In this document: positions 16,602-26,824 of the stretch, piece by piece
Numbering within the stretch: the stretch's first letter is position 1
How the letters are laid out: the number at the start of each line of letters is the position of its first letter
Origin: Acinetobacter sp. ANC 4173
GTDB taxonomy: Bacteria; Pseudomonadota; Gammaproteobacteria; Pseudomonadales; Moraxellaceae
Assembly: GCF_004331255.1 (NCBI RefSeq)
Contig: NZ_SJOF01000002.1
Span: forward strand, 124,001 to 188,000
Reading direction: 5' to 3'
DNA length: 64,000 nt
Notes under the pieces: model-generated
Told to the model about the DNA's origin: nothing
What the model saw: the letters and a program-made list of their open reading frames with translations, nothing else
Databases searched by the model: none
Position numbers and translations under genes: made by a program

Positions 16602-17722
16602 GAATGGTCCCCTTCATTTCCAACTGAAGGATGACTTGCTTGTGATGCAATACGTACCAATTCACCCTCTCGAAGCAAATGCGCACCTAAAGCAACAATT
16701 CGATCTCCACTTTGAATATTGCCAGTGACATACGCATATTCATCATCAAGCTGTTTAACAACAACGGGACGCCACGTTACTTTCTGAGTTTTTCCATTAA
16801 TTACCCAGACTCCAGCGCCCTTACCCTTATCAAGTAAGGAACCAACTGGCACTTGTAAAAAATGTTGTGAACTCTCATTTTGATTGGCAATACGTACAGT
16901 AACCGTTGAACCTAAAGGAGCGTTTGCTAAATCGCCATCTAAGACGAAACGAGCCTCAAAAGTACGCGTGAGTTGATCTGCTGTATTAGATAACTGTCTA
17001 AGTTTAGCTGGGACACTTATATTTTCTTTACCAAAGAGTGTGGCTTGACCAATAGTCCCTATTGCGGGACGTAATGTCTCTGGAAGCTGAATGATTGCTT
17101 CTCTTTGACCAGAATGAGCTAAGCGAATGACTGTTTGACCCGCACTGACAACCTGACCTGGTTCGACCAGTGTTTCCATAATCGTACCATCACCATCCGC
17201 AATTAAATCGGCATAGTGACTCGCGTTTATTGCCACCCTAGCTTGAGCTTGAGTTGAATTTAGCTGCGCTCTTGCCGCATCCGCTGCCGCTTTAATTTGG
17301 TCATAGGCAGAAGCAGATATAGCCCCGCTTCCTCGTAAATCACGATATCGGGCTTCATCTTTCTCTGCTTGTTCTGCACGGGCTCTGGCTGCACCCACAG
17401 CTTCTTGTTGGGCTTTGGCTGCAAGTTCTAAATCGACCGGATCAATACGCATCAGTAACTGACCACGCTTTACTGCCTGGCCTGCTTCAACAAATCGTTT
17501 GATGACTTTGCCAGAGACACGAAAGCCAAGATCACTTTCTACCCGCGCCCCTATCGTGCCTGTGAATGCTCTTGAATCAGAAGTAATTTCATTTTGTACA
17601 GTTGCGACTCGTACTAACGGCGCCGAAGTACGGGGGTCAGATTGCGTATTTTCAGCACAACCGAGCAAGAAAAAAGGAAATATACATATTGCTGTAAACG
17701 GAATAAGGCGACGATAAAGCAT
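16598..17722 (-). CDS. RND periplasmic adaptor (membrane fusion lipoprotein)
   Basis: 374 residues. The signal peptide ends in the lipobox LLGC (Cys22), so the protein is lipid-anchored. Domain order: barrel-sandwich start DLGFRVSGKVIKRFVEAGQAVKRGQLLMRI, an alanine-rich alpha hairpin (QEAVGAARARAEQAEKDEAR to TQAQARV), the return lipoyl half DGTIMETLVEPGQVVSAGQ, then the beta barrel. It bridges the pump and an outer-membrane channel. It is the first gene of the efflux operon, preceded by a TetR-type operator at 17771. Confidence 0.92.
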   Translation of the reverse strand: MLYRRLIPFTAICIFPFFLLGCAENTQSDPRTSAPLVRVATVQNEITSDSRAFTGTIGARVESDLGFRVSGKVIKRFVEAGQAVKRGQLLMRIDPVDLELAAKAQQEAVGAARARAEQAEKDEARYRDLRGSGAISASAYDQIKAAADAARAQLNSTQAQARVAINASHYADLIADGDGTIMETLVEPGQVVSAGQTVIRLAHSGQREAIIQLPETLRPAIGTIGQATLFGKENISVPAKLRQLSNTADQLTRTFEARFVLDGDLANAPLGSTVTVRIANQNESSQHFLQVPVGSLLDKGKGAGVWVINGKTQKVTWRPVVVKQLDDEYAYVTGNIQSGDRIVALGAHLLREGELVRIASQASHPSVGNEGDHS

Positions 17723-17770
17723 ATTTGAGCCCCCCTTAAGAAATTAATCAGGAGACTCATTTTTAATCAA

Positions 17771-17794
17771 GTGACCAATTTAGTCAATAGTCAC
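17771..17794. promoter_or_regulatory. Candidate TetR operator before the efflux operon
   Basis: GTGAC (17771-17775) and GTCAC (17790-17794) form a dyad with a 14-base spacer that starts CAATTT. The same dyad with the same spacing and flanking bases occurs at 18489-18512 on the other side of the tetR gene. On the minus strand a TTGACT lies within this site, so binding would block the adaptor promoter. Confidence 0.65.
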
Positions 17795-17801
17795 AAATCT
17801 A

Positions 17802-18431
17802 TTATGGCGATAAACTTCTCAGTACAAGACTAGAAAGCAAGACTGGAGCATCCGTGTTATATGAAATACTATGTTGTAAAAGTAGTGGGTGTAGATAAGG
17901 TCTCATGACTAAATAAATAGCCTTAACTGCTTCATCAATTGGAGTTTTTCTTTCAAAATCACCTGATTGGCGACCTTCTTGAATAATGTTTTGTACTACT
18001 TTAAGAATTCGATTTTCATAAGCGATTGTAGCGTCCCATTTCTCAGAAGCAGCAGAAACAGCAATTTCATAAAGCTTACGTTCTTGAGAAAATAAACGAA
18101 GGCTTGCTTCAACAATTACTTTAAATAACACTCTTAATTTTTCAGCTGGATATTCAGCTTCATTAATAGCTGTATTAACTTCATCTTCGATTTCACGTAA
18201 ACAATTGGCACATATCATTTCGCCAATTGCCTGTTTAGATTCAAAAAATTTATAAATATAAGCTTTAGAGAAACCTATAGATTTTGCAAGATCAGAAACT
18301 GTAGTTTTCTCATAACCATAGCGGCTGAAATGCTCTGTAGCGGCACTCAGGATTTGATCTCTTACATCATGATCTTCTGGTCCTCGCTTCGAAACAGGAT
18401 AACTACTTTTTTCTTTACTCATATTTTTCAA
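17802..18431 (-). CDS. TetR-family repressor of the efflux locus
   Basis: 209 residues. The N-terminal HTH spans about residues 25-70: DQILSAATEHFSRYGYEKTT, then VSDLAKSIGFSKAYIYKFFESK, the standard TetR recognition helix. The C-terminal helical domain is the ligand pocket. A second ATG three codons in is possible. The gene sits between the adaptor gene and the divergent outer-membrane factor, with matching dyads on each side, so it probably represses both transcription units and releases on binding a pump substrate; this is inference from layout and repeated sites. Confidence 0.9.
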   Translation of the reverse strand: MKNMSKEKSSYPVSKRGPEDHDVRDQILSAATEHFSRYGYEKTTVSDLAKSIGFSKAYIYKFFESKQAIGEMICANCLREIEDEVNTAINEAEYPAEKLRVLFKVIVEASLRLFSQERKLYEIAVSAASEKWDATIAYENRILKVVQNIIQEGRQSGDFERKTPIDEAVKAIYLVMRPYLHPLLLQHSISYNTDAPVLLSSLVLRSLSP

Positions 18432-18478
18432 TTTAAACCTTTATCTGGAAGTGGCAGTTTAACTCTTGCGAAATGATA

Positions 18479-18512
18479 TTGACAACTAGTGACCAATTTG
18501 TATTATAGTCAC
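18479..18512 (+). promoter_or_regulatory. Promoter with overlapping TetR operator for the outer-membrane factor
   Basis: TTGACA (18479-18484) and TATTAT (18501-18506) are spaced 16 bases. The dyad GTGAC (18489-18493) with GTCAC (18508-18512) covers the spacer and the -10 element, so bound repressor would exclude RNA polymerase. Confidence 0.65.
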
Positions 18513-18550
18513 AATTAAATTATTGTTCAAAATCTCGTCTCGGGGGAAAT

Positions 18551-19987
18551 ATGTTATCTAGATCTATCGTTCTCCTACCCATCATCGTAAGTGCTCTTAC
18601 TGCGTGTACCGTAGGTCCTAATTATAAACGCCCGAATATATCTCTACCCGAGCAATACCTTGGCACACCCTTAAACTCATCAAATGACCATAGCAAAGCA
18701 GATATTGCCGTATGGTGGCAAAGTTTTAACGATCCTCAACTTACTCGATATGTCACATTAGCATTAAAACAAAATCTTGATCTGACCCAAGCATATACTC
18801 GAGTGACTCAAGCTCAGGCCGGATTATCGGCAGCTAATGCCTCTTTACGCCCAATAGGTACTGTTGGTGCACAAGCAGCAAAAGTTTACCAATCTGTTGA
18901 AACACCGTTGGGGCAAGTTTTAAATTCAATGCCAGATTTTGACCGACATGGTAATTCTTATGACGCAAATTTAAGTGCAACTTGGGAGTTAGATATTTTT
19001 GGAGGCCTTCGCAGAGATCGTGAAACTGCTCTTGCAAATTACCAATCTTCAAACGCAGGAGCCTCAGCCGTCCGTTTAATGGTCGCAGCTCAAACTGCCA
19101 ATATCTACATTAATATTCGCGGCTTGCAATCTCGATTAGACATTGCCCATCAACAATTACAAACCCAACAGCAACTCCTTTCAACGATTAATCTTTTATA
19201 CAGCAAAGGATTAGCTTCCGAATTTCAGGTCAAACAAGCTAAAGCGAATGTCGCCCAAGTTCAAGCTGTTGTTCCTGCTCTTGGAATGAATCTAGACATT
19301 GCCATGAATGCTCTCGATGTCATGCTTGGAACCGTACCAGGAACTCACCGAGCAGAACTAGCAGAAGTAAAACCAATTCCGGTTATTCCTCAGATTACAG
19401 AAACTGGAACACCTCGTGATCTTTTACGTAGACGACCAGATCTCATCATGGCTGAAAGACAACTGGTAGCTTCAAATGCACGCATTGGCAGTGCGATTGC
19501 AGAATATTACCCAAAGGTGTCTTTAGGCGGTTTGATAGGTAGTGCAACCACAGCAAGTGGAAACTTATTTTCAAGTGGTGCAAATCAGGCTGCTGGCTTA
19601 TTAGGCTTGCGTTGGCGCTTATTTGATTTTGGTCGAATTAATGCAGAAATTCGCTTAGCTAAGGGACAAGAAGCTGAAAAGCTCGCAGCCTACCAATTAG
19701 CCGTCTTACATGCAGCTGAAGATGTAGAAAACTCATTATCAACTTTGTCCAAACGACAAGAACAGTTAATGGCTCTCCAAGATGGAGAAAATGCATTAAA
19801 GCATGCACAGAAAATCGCTTTAATTGCCTACCAGAAAGGCATTAACAGTCGAATAGAAGTATTAGAAGCAGATTCAAGTGCTTTGCAATTTTCAGATAGA
19901 AAACTTCAAGCACAAACCGATTCAGCCCTTGCTGCTGTAGCAGTTTACAAATCACTAGGTGGCGGCTGGCAACCTCAAAAGTTTTAA
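18551..19987 (+). CDS. Outer-membrane efflux lipoprotein (NodT/OprM type)
   Basis: 478 residues. The signal peptide ends in LTAC (Cys19), followed by TVGPNYKRP, the typical NodT/OprM start. Two OEP repeats follow: DPQLTRYVTLALKQNLDLTQ and TPRDLLRRRPDLIMAERQLV; LRRRPDL is the conserved turn of the second half. It forms the trimeric outer-membrane channel for the RND pump encoded divergently. It starts after GGGGGAAAT. The MATE gene follows 51 bases later and could be co-transcribed. Confidence 0.92.
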   Translation: MLSRSIVLLPIIVSALTACTVGPNYKRPNISLPEQYLGTPLNSSNDHSKADIAVWWQSFNDPQLTRYVTLALKQNLDLTQAYTRVTQAQAGLSAANASLRPIGTVGAQAAKVYQSVETPLGQVLNSMPDFDRHGNSYDANLSATWELDIFGGLRRDRETALANYQSSNAGASAVRLMVAAQTANIYINIRGLQSRLDIAHQQLQTQQQLLSTINLLYSKGLASEFQVKQAKANVAQVQAVVPALGMNLDIAMNALDVMLGTVPGTHRAELAEVKPIPVIPQITETGTPRDLLRRRPDLIMAERQLVASNARIGSAIAEYYPKVSLGGLIGSATTASGNLFSSGANQAAGLLGLRWRLFDFGRINAEIRLAKGQEAEKLAAYQLAVLHAAEDVENSLSTLSKRQEQLMALQDGENALKHAQKIALIAYQKGINSRIEVLEADSSALQFSDRKLQAQTDSALAAVAVYKSLGGGWQPQKF

Positions 19988-20038
19988 GACAACCCTATTG
20001 CAGTGGTAGGCACGTAATTCATAAAACGAGAATCTGTT

Positions 20039-21400
20039 ATGCGAGAACAATCCGTACGCCAGTCATTAAGTACACGCGATTTAAATCATGCCATCTTAAA
20101 CGGCCCAATTACCCAAGTAATGCTGAAACTAGCGTTACCAACCATAGCTGTTCTACTCGTACAAACATTAATTGGATTACTAGAGACATATTTTGTCAGT
20201 TCTCTTGGAACTGATGTAATGGCGGGTGTAGCCGTTGTGTTCCCCATTCTTATGCTCATGCAAATGCTAGCAAATGGCGGGTTTGGTGGAGGTTTAGCCT
20301 CAGCAATTGCTCGAGCTTCTGGAGCAGGTCAATCAGAAGATGTCCACTCCCTTGTCTGGCATGGTGTCATTCTTGCTGGCCTTTTGGGAGGAATTTTTAG
20401 TATTGTTATGCTCAGCGCTGCACCCATGATCTACCACTTAATGGGGGTTACGGGCTTAGCTTTGAATGCTGCTCTAACATATTCCAATATTATTTTTATT
20501 GGTTCACCTCTCATATGGGCTGTAGCCTTACTCTCAGCAGCTTTACGCGGTGCAGGTGATACAAAAACCCCAGCTCGCATAACACTTCTAGGTGGCGTAC
20601 TACTTTTACCTCTATCACCTATTTTCATTTTTGGCTGGGGATTCATTCCTTCATTTGGCGTGGCTGGAGCTGGACTCGCTGTATTAAGTTATTATATTTT
20701 TGCCATCATATGCCTAATTAAGCACATGCGAACAACGCATAGTATTATCAAATTATCGATCAAACCCATCAATTTTAAGTTCTTCAAAGATATTCTTGGT
20801 ATTGGTTCACTATCCGCTATTGGAATAATTCAACTCAATTTAACTGTTGTCCTCATAACTACCTTAGTTGGTCAATTTGGGTCGGATGCAATTGCCGGGT
20901 ACGGTATTGCGTCCCGATTAGACTACATACAAGTTCCACTTATGTTCGGTATCGGTTCAGCAATTATGACCATGGTTGGTATTAATTATGGAGCTGGACA
21001 ATTTCAAAGAGCACGCCGCATAACATGGATCGGGGTTTTCATTACGTTTCTTATTACTGGTTCAATAGGACTTGTCTTTAGTATTTTTCCTTCCATTTGG
21101 CTTGGTTTTTTTAGTCATGATCCATCTGTTCTTCAGACTGGAACAAATTACTTGCAGCATGTTGCACCTTTTTATGGTGCGATAGGTATTGGTATGGCAC
21201 TTTATTTTGCAGGCCAAGGTTCAAAACGATTATTAGGTCCTCTTTTAGCAGGTACGATCAGAATGATCATTGCTGCTGTTATTGGAAGTATCTCTGTCTT
21301 ATATTTTAATGCAAGTTTATCAACCTTCTTTCAAATTATTGGAGTCAGTGCTTTGATATTTGGTTTAGTATCCTGCTTGGCAAATTTTATACCTAGATGA
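20039..21400 (+). CDS. MATE-family multidrug efflux transporter
   Basis: 453 residues with about twelve hydrophobic segments and two related halves. Family features include ITQVMLKLALPTIAVLLVQT at residues ~25-45, GAGDTKTPARI after the sixth helix and GYGIASRLDYIQVPLMFGIG in the second half. MATE proteins export cationic drugs using sodium or proton gradients. Its position 51 bases behind the outer-membrane factor suggests joint control by the TetR regulator, giving an RND and a MATE pump in one regulon. Which MATE subgroup it belongs to cannot be fixed by eye. Confidence 0.9.
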   Translation: MREQSVRQSLSTRDLNHAILNGPITQVMLKLALPTIAVLLVQTLIGLLETYFVSSLGTDVMAGVAVVFPILMLMQMLANGGFGGGLASAIARASGAGQSEDVHSLVWHGVILAGLLGGIFSIVMLSAAPMIYHLMGVTGLALNAALTYSNIIFIGSPLIWAVALLSAALRGAGDTKTPARITLLGGVLLLPLSPIFIFGWGFIPSFGVAGAGLAVLSYYIFAIICLIKHMRTTHSIIKLSIKPINFKFFKDILGIGSLSAIGIIQLNLTVVLITTLVGQFGSDAIAGYGIASRLDYIQVPLMFGIGSAIMTMVGINYGAGQFQRARRITWIGVFITFLITGSIGLVFSIFPSIWLGFFSHDPSVLQTGTNYLQHVAPFYGAIGIGMALYFAGQGSKRLLGPLLAGTIRMIIAAVIGSISVLYFNASLSTFFQIIGVSALIFGLVSCLANFIPR

Positions 21401-21526
21401 AGTCGCATTCAGTTTTAAAGAGGATTATTAGACCTTCTAAAGATTTTGCACAAATCTTCTAGAACTGTACTTAGCTCTTTTGTACCGTTCTAAGGGCTAA
21501 ACTTAAAAATTTCTGGTTGGATTCTT

Positions 21527-22360
21527 ATGGGTAATTGGGTGGATATTTCAAAAGATACCAACACAGGTATTGAAACTATCCGTGCCCATTTTACTGGCCA
21601 TGCCTATGACCCACACTGGCATTCAAGTTATTTAATTGGTGTAACCGAATCTGGCATTCAACAATTTCACTGTCGTAAAAAACAAATCAATAGTCATGCT
21701 GGGCAAGTGTTTATGCTTGAACCTGAAGAAATTCATGATGGACATGCTCCTGCATCTGATGGGTTTACCTATCAAATGCTATACCTACATCCAGACTGGT
21801 TAAAACAACGCATCCAAGGTTTATTTCATAATAGTCCTGATCACTACGAGTTAGTGATTGATGCACCATTAAAATCAGATGACCAGCTCGCTATTATTAC
21901 GTCTCAAGCGTTTCAACATTTGCACTATAAAGAAATGAATATTGTGAAAGATAATAGTCTAGACCTACTTATTCAGTATATCTCACAAGGAAAATGGTTA
22001 AAAAAAGCTCACCAATCATCTGTTGCTCATACGCCTCGAATTGCATATCAAATTCGAGATATTTTGCATGATCATCTATTTGAAGATATCGGACTCCAAG
22101 ATATCTCTCAGATGACTGGTTTAGACCGATACCATATTCATCGCATTTTTAAAGCAACATTTCATTTGGCCCCTCATCAATATCTGATTCAACTCAGACT
22201 TACTCGAGCACGTGATTTACTCGCCAGAAGCATTACTCCCGCACAAGTTGCTTCAGATTTATGTTTTGCAGACCAAAGTCATTTAAGTCGCTGGTTCAAA
22301 CGTTGCTATGGTTTAACACCCGCAGCCTATAGAAAAATCTGCACAAATCTTCAAGATTAA
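21527..22360 (+). CDS. AraC-family transcriptional regulator
   Basis: 277 residues. The N-terminal cupin-like effector domain contains YDPHWHSSYLIGVTESGIQQF and MLEPEEIHDGHAP. The C-terminal double HTH starts at about residue 180: DIGLQDISQMTGLDRYHIHR, and in the second HTH AQVASDLCFADQSHLSRWFK, followed by GLTPAAYRK. It is followed 51 bases later by a LysE-type exporter; AraC-LysE pairs of this kind are common, the regulator controlling export of an amino acid or related compound. Confidence 0.9.
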   Translation: MGNWVDISKDTNTGIETIRAHFTGHAYDPHWHSSYLIGVTESGIQQFHCRKKQINSHAGQVFMLEPEEIHDGHAPASDGFTYQMLYLHPDWLKQRIQGLFHNSPDHYELVIDAPLKSDDQLAIITSQAFQHLHYKEMNIVKDNSLDLLIQYISQGKWLKKAHQSSVAHTPRIAYQIRDILHDHLFEDIGLQDISQMTGLDRYHIHRIFKATFHLAPHQYLIQLRLTRARDLLARSITPAQVASDLCFADQSHLSRWFKRCYGLTPAAYRKICTNLQD

Positions 22361-22411
22361 AAATCTTAATTCTTTCATCTTGTATACCCCCAATTAACTC
22401 AAGTAGACAAG

Positions 22412-23005
22412 ATGGAAAACCTCACTGCATTTTCATTATTTGCTATTGTTGCCTCAATTACTCCCGGCCCAACCAATTTTATAATTTTAAGTTTAAACAG
22501 CCGTCATAAACTTTCTAAAACACTTCCTGTCATTTTAGGTTCTTGCATCGGAGCTGCCTTACTTGTGCTCATCATTGGCATTGGACTGGGTTCAACTCTT
22601 CTGGCTTACCCAATTATTCAAAAAATAATGACATTGATTGGTTTAATCTGGCTCACCTCGTTGGCTTGGAAATTATATAACTACAACCCTATAATCCCTT
22701 CCGAACAAGACAACAGAAAAGATCCGATTGGTTTCCTTGCTGGATTTTTTATGCAGGCAGTTAATCCTAAAACATGGATGATGGCTTTTGCTGTAATTAG
22801 TGTTTACACAAAGCAAGGGCAAGATATTTGGGTAAATGTCTCCATTTTATCCTTCATTTTTTTTATTATCGCTATTCCTTGTCTTTACATCTGGGCCTTA
22901 GCTGGCAGGTTAAGCAACCGATTATTTTCAAAACCAAAGCATATGAATATTTCTAATAAAATGATGTCCATACTTCTCCTAATTTCAGTATGGGGAAATA
23001 TTTAA
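22412..23005 (+). CDS. LysE/RhtB-family amino-acid exporter
   Basis: 197 residues with five to six membrane segments. The start FAIVASITPGPTNFIILSLN has the family's TPGP motif (residues ~17-20), followed by GSCIGAALLVLIIGIGLG; GFFMQAVNPKTWMMAFAVIS carries the conserved NPK. The family exports lysine, threonine, homoserine, cysteine or similar solutes. It is downstream of, and likely controlled by, the AraC gene. The substrate cannot be read from the sequence. Confidence 0.88.
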   Translation: MENLTAFSLFAIVASITPGPTNFIILSLNSRHKLSKTLPVILGSCIGAALLVLIIGIGLGSTLLAYPIIQKIMTLIGLIWLTSLAWKLYNYNPIIPSEQDNRKDPIGFLAGFFMQAVNPKTWMMAFAVISVYTKQGQDIWVNVSILSFIFFIIAIPCLYIWALAGRLSNRLFSKPKHMNISNKMMSILLLISVWGNI

Positions 23006-23079
23006 AACTCTTAAATTACATTATTGTATAAGGCTGTTTGAAAGTTATTATTCAGCTATGTAATTTACTGTTATTCAAA

Positions 23080-23922
23080 CTATTGGTCGTCTTGCTCATC
23101 TTCGGACAGCTCCATGGTCGAGAGTGAGATATGTTCTGGATTGAGTAATGGCAAAGCTTTAGTTTCGAATTCACTCAGCACACGCTGTCGCTTATTAGCG
23201 GTTAATTTAATTCTGGTTTGCTTCAAACTAGACTTTGCAAGTAAGCCAGGATTCGCAAAAGTATCTGGGAAATAATCCAAACCAATACAATACTCATAAG
23301 CAGCTGTGAGTTCAGATAGTACTTTTCCAGCTTGAACTTGGGCTCCACGATCAATAATTCCCTTAATCAGACTCACTACATCTTTACGTGTGATTTCTAC
23401 CGCAGCTTTTTCACCAATAGAACTTACCACATCAACATATAAGGTATGTCTAGCTTCAATTTGTCCTTTGATTGCTCTACTGCCTTTAACTATTTTCTTT
23501 TTCTTACTTTTTTCATCAAAAAGATGCTTATCTTCAATTACATTCTCTAAATATAAATCAACAACATTTTTGACAGACAACACCTCCGATGTAACCACTT
23601 GTCGTATCTTTTCTTTAACTTTAGAGTTTTTTCGTTGCGTAATTGGACATACACCCTGCGCACGCAATAATTTTAACTTTTGAAGCTCTACCCTAGCCTC
23701 AGCCAAAGATAGTGCTGGATAATGACCAAGAGTGATCGTTTTAAGCGAATTATCTATAGGGTACGATATTTATATTTAAAACTTTTAACCCCCTGTCTTA
23801 CCACAGCTTACCCTCAAACCTGAATGTTCACCCACATCGGTTTTATCTTTATCACCCACTTTCATGTTGTCAATTGCGCGCGCAGATAAAGCAACTTTTT
23901 TAGTTTCAACCTTTTCCAACAT
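23080..23922 (-). pseudogene. P4-type tyrosine integrase remnant (frameshifted, no catalytic domain)
   Basis: Read across three frames, the minus strand gives an integrase N-terminal domain. ATG at 23922 starts MLEKVETKKVALSARAIDNM and continues to GLRVSCGKTG. One extra base in a five-G tract (about 23800) shifts to VKSFKYKYR, and a second shift near 23750 leads to IDNSLKTITLGHYPALSLAE, the DUF4102 pattern of P4-like integrases. The core-binding domain follows to about residue 200, then the frame ends in an acidic tail (ELSEDEQDDQ) at 23080. The catalytic domain with R-H-R-Y is absent. It is the trace of a lost integrative element beside mutS. Confidence 0.8.
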
Positions 23923-24048
23923 TTCATTTATCTTTTGTTCATTGACCTGAATTTGCTACCATAGCCACTTGAGTCGGTAGAGAAATCACTCGCTCACTCC
24001 TCCAAGATCTTTTACATGTTTATAGATGGTCTTTTTTCTACTTATAAT

Positions 24049-24080
24049 AGAATCTACAAAGCATCATTTTTGTAGATTCT
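24049..24080. repeat. Perfect 12-bp inverted repeat upstream of mutS
   Basis: AGAATCTACAAA (24049-24060) and TTTGTAGATTCT (24069-24080) flank an 8-base loop, 50 bases before the mutS start. There is no T tail in the mutS direction beyond a few bases. It could be an operator, an mRNA hairpin in the mutS leader, or a scar of the neighbouring element. Confidence 0.6.
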
Positions 24081-24129
24081 AAAATTTAACCTATATTTTA
24101 TACTATTGAAACTTAAGGATTTCATATAC

Positions 24130-26766
24130 ATGAGCTTGCAAGACATCATAGCCAATATTGATTCACATACCCCTATGATGCAACAGTACTTAAAAGTCAA
24201 AATGCAGCATCCTCATGCCTTAATGTTTTATCGTATGGGCGATTTCTACGAACTTTTTTTTGATGATGCACATAAAGCAGCCAAACTGCTCGGCATTACG
24301 CTTACCCACCGTGGTAAAACCAATGGCAATCCAATCCCAATGGCTGGCGTGCCCTTTCATGCCGCAGAAGGTTATCTCGCACGTCTAGTCAAAAAAGGCG
24401 AAACTGTCGTAATTTGCGAGCAAATTGGTGAAGTTACAGGTAAAGCCCCTGTTGAACGTGGTGTTGTGCGTATTCTCACCCCTGGTACGCTTACAGATGA
24501 TGCCTTACTCAATAGTCATCAATCTTCTAATTTAGTCGCACTGTGCTTACAACAAAACCAAATTGGTATTGCCCTACTTGACTTAAGTGCAGGCATTTTC
24601 AAAGTTCAACAACAAGATTTCAAGCTAGAACAATTGAGCATCGAACTGGCACGTCTTATGCCAAGTGAAATTCTGGTCGATGAAGATATTGTGGACCCCA
24701 ATATTTTAGAACACGTTAAAAAACAACTCGACTGTCCTGTAACTAAGCGTCCCAATGTTGACTTTAATTTAAATAATGCACAAAAAACCTTATGTGATCA
24801 GCTTGGCGTTTCAACACTTTCTGGTTTTGGGATTGATCATCTACCTTTGGCAAAAGCTGCTGCTGCCGCGCTGATTCATTATGCCAAAGACACGCAAAAA
24901 ACCGCATTACCGCATATCCGCAGTATTCAGCTAGAACAAAGCAGCGACTTTATAGCGCTCGACCCTGTAACACGCCGCAACTTAGAAATTGTGGATCCGT
25001 TATTCGAACATGGGACGTCATTATTTCAACTCATCAATGACTGCCAGACCGCTATGGGAAGTCGGTTATTAAGCCGTACCCTCATGCAACCGCTGCGGGA
25101 TACTGCTCTACTTGATGCACGTCTTGACGCCATTCAGGCTTTTATTGATGGCTATCATGAATCTCCTATTCGCTTAGTCCTGAAAGAAATTGGTGATATT
25201 GAACGCGTGCTAAGCCGTGTGGCTCTTGGCAGTGCTCGTCCACGTGACCTAGTACAATTACGCCAAGCGAGCGCTCAACTTCCATTTTTACGCCATGCCT
25301 TAAACCCAATTGTTGTCAGCCAACAATCTAAACTGGTTCAACAATTAAATGAGGAATTAGGTGATTTTAATGGTTTATACCAGCGCCTCCTTGCCGCAAT
25401 CGTAGAAAATCCACCTGTACTGTTACGTGATGGCAATGTTATAGCGGAAGGTTTTGACAGTGAACTGGATGAATTACGCAAAATTCGTGACCATGCTGGG
25501 CAGTTCCTGATCGATCTAGAAATTAAAGAACGTGAACAATCTGGGATTCCTACCCTAAAAATTGGCTATAATCGTGTCAGTGGCTATTACATCGAACTGA
25601 CGCGTGCTCAGGCCGAACAGGCACCCGAACACTATATTCGTCGTCAAACCCTCAAAAATGCCGAACGCTATATCACACCAGAATTGAAAAGTTTTGAAGA
25701 TAAAGTGTTATCCAGTGAATCTCGTGCATTAGCACGCGAGAAAATGCTGTTCGAAATGCTATTGGAAGAGCTACGTCAAGATATTGCAAATTTACAAGTC
25801 ATGAGTGCCGCCATCGCTCAAATTGATTTACTCAGTAACTTTGCACATCAAGCCCGTTTAAGAAACTGGTCTCGACCCGAATTTAGCCCAGAAACTGGCA
25901 TCAAGATTATGGCAGGTCGTCATCCCGTGGTAGAGGCATTAAATAAAACTGCATTTACCCCAAATGACACACATTTGGATTATGCACATCGCATGGCGAT
26001 TATTACGGGTCCAAATATGGGCGGTAAATCGACCTTTATGCGTCAAACCGCGCTCATTAGTTTACTGGCTTATTGTGGTAGTTTTGTCCCTGCACAATCA
26101 GCCATATTAGGTCCAATTGACCGTATTTTTACCCGTATTGGTTCTGCCGATGATTTATCAACAGGCAAATCGACCTTTATGGTGGAGATGACCGAAACTT
26201 CGCAAATTCTGCATCATGCCACCAACCAATCCTTGGTGCTCATGGATGAAGTGGGTCGTGGAACCAGTACCTATGACGGTTTATCACTGGCTTGGGCTTG
26301 TGTTTTAGACCTGAGTAAACGCGTGAAATGTCTATGTCTGTTTGCCACCCATTATTTTGAACTGACTGAACTGAGTAAAGAATCGGGTATTTACAATTAT
26401 CATGTCAGTGCCAAAGAACTGAATGGCAATTTGATTTTGCTGCATAAAGTACAACAAGGTCCTGCCAGTCAGAGTCATGGTCTACAAGTCGCAAAATTAG
26501 CGGGTATTCCTGCCAATGTGATTAAAGAAGCACAAAACCGTTTAAAAATTTTAGAACGCCAACAGCAACAGCATGTCAATACGGCGGTGCAACGTGATTT
26601 ATTTGCACCTGCCGTGCAAGCGGAGCCTAATATTATTGAACGTGTGGTTGAAGTGGAAAAAGTATCTCCTGCTCTGGAAATTTTAAAAGCGTTAGATGTC
26701 GACAACCTAACCCCACGTGAAGCTTTACAGCATTTGTATCAACTGAAAGAACAATTAGAAAGTTAA
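24130..26766 (+). CDS. mutS: DNA mismatch repair protein MutS
   Basis: 878 residues from the ATG at 24130, which follows AAGGA by 10 bases; an upstream TTG in frame adds eight residues and is less likely. The mismatch-reading motif G-D-F-Y-E is at residues 37-41 ([12 protein letters not shown]). The ATPase has Walker [14 protein letters not shown] near residue 625, [15 protein letters not shown], Walker [17 protein letters not shown] and [11 protein letters not shown]. The C-terminal tail for dimer/tetramer contacts is present ([14 protein letters not shown]). MutS binds mispairs and recruits MutL. It looks intact despite the adjacent integrase relic. Confidence 0.98.
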   Translation: MSLQDIIANIDSHTPMMQQYLKVKMQHPHALMFYRMGDFYELFFDDAHKAAKLLGITLTHRGKTNGNPIPMAGVPFHAAEGYLARLVKKGETVVICEQIGEVTGKAPVERGVVRILTPGTLTDDALLNSHQSSNLVALCLQQNQIGIALLDLSAGIFKVQQQDFKLEQLSIELARLMPSEILVDEDIVDPNILEHVKKQLDCPVTKRPNVDFNLNNAQKTLCDQLGVSTLSGFGIDHLPLAKAAAAALIHYAKDTQKTALPHIRSIQLEQSSDFIALDPVTRRNLEIVDPLFEHGTSLFQLINDCQTAMGSRLLSRTLMQPLRDTALLDARLDAIQAFIDGYHESPIRLVLKEIGDIERVLSRVALGSARPRDLVQLRQASAQLPFLRHALNPIVVSQQSKLVQQLNEELGDFNGLYQRLLAAIVENPPVLLRDGNVIAEGFDSELDELRKIRDHAGQFLIDLEIKEREQSGIPTLKIGYNRVSGYYIELTRAQAEQAPEHYIRRQTLKNAERYITPELKSFEDKVLSSESRALAREKMLFEMLLEELRQDIANLQVMSAAIAQIDLLSNFAHQARLRNWSRPEFSPETGIKIMAGRHPVVEALNKTAFTPNDTHLDYAHRMAIITGPNMGGKSTFMRQTALISLLAYCGSFVPAQSAILGPIDRIFTRIGSADDLSTGKSTFMVEMTETSQILHHATNQSLVLMDEVGRGTSTYDGLSLAWACVLDLSKRVKCLCLFATHYFELTELSKESGIYNYHVSAKELNGNLILLHKVQQGPASQSHGLQVAKLAGIPANVIKEAQNRLKILERQQQQHVNTAVQRDLFAPAVQAEPNIIERVVEVEKVSPALEILKALDVDNLTPREALQHLYQLKEQLES

Positions 26767-26774
26767 GCTTTAAA

Positions 26775-26804
26775 AAAAGGTCGGTTGAATATCACCGACC
26801 TTTT
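26775..26804. terminator. Bidirectional terminator between mutS and the GNAT gene
   Basis: AAAAGGTCGGT (26775-26785) and ACCGACCTTTT (26794-26804) form an 11-bp stem with an 8-base loop. Runs of A and T on either side suit both the mutS end (+) and the convergent GNAT gene end (-). Confidence 0.85.
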
Positions 26805-26824
26805 CATTTTGAGCATCACTTCAC

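Noticed and set aside
23080-23706. Minus-strand frame of about 209 residues as an intact protein
   Set aside because: It opens with TTG in the middle of an integrase domain, and its true N-terminus is readable upstream in two other frames.
24106-24129. Upstream TTG start for mutS
   Set aside because: AAGGA is placed for the ATG at 24130, and the extra eight residues resemble no MutS start.
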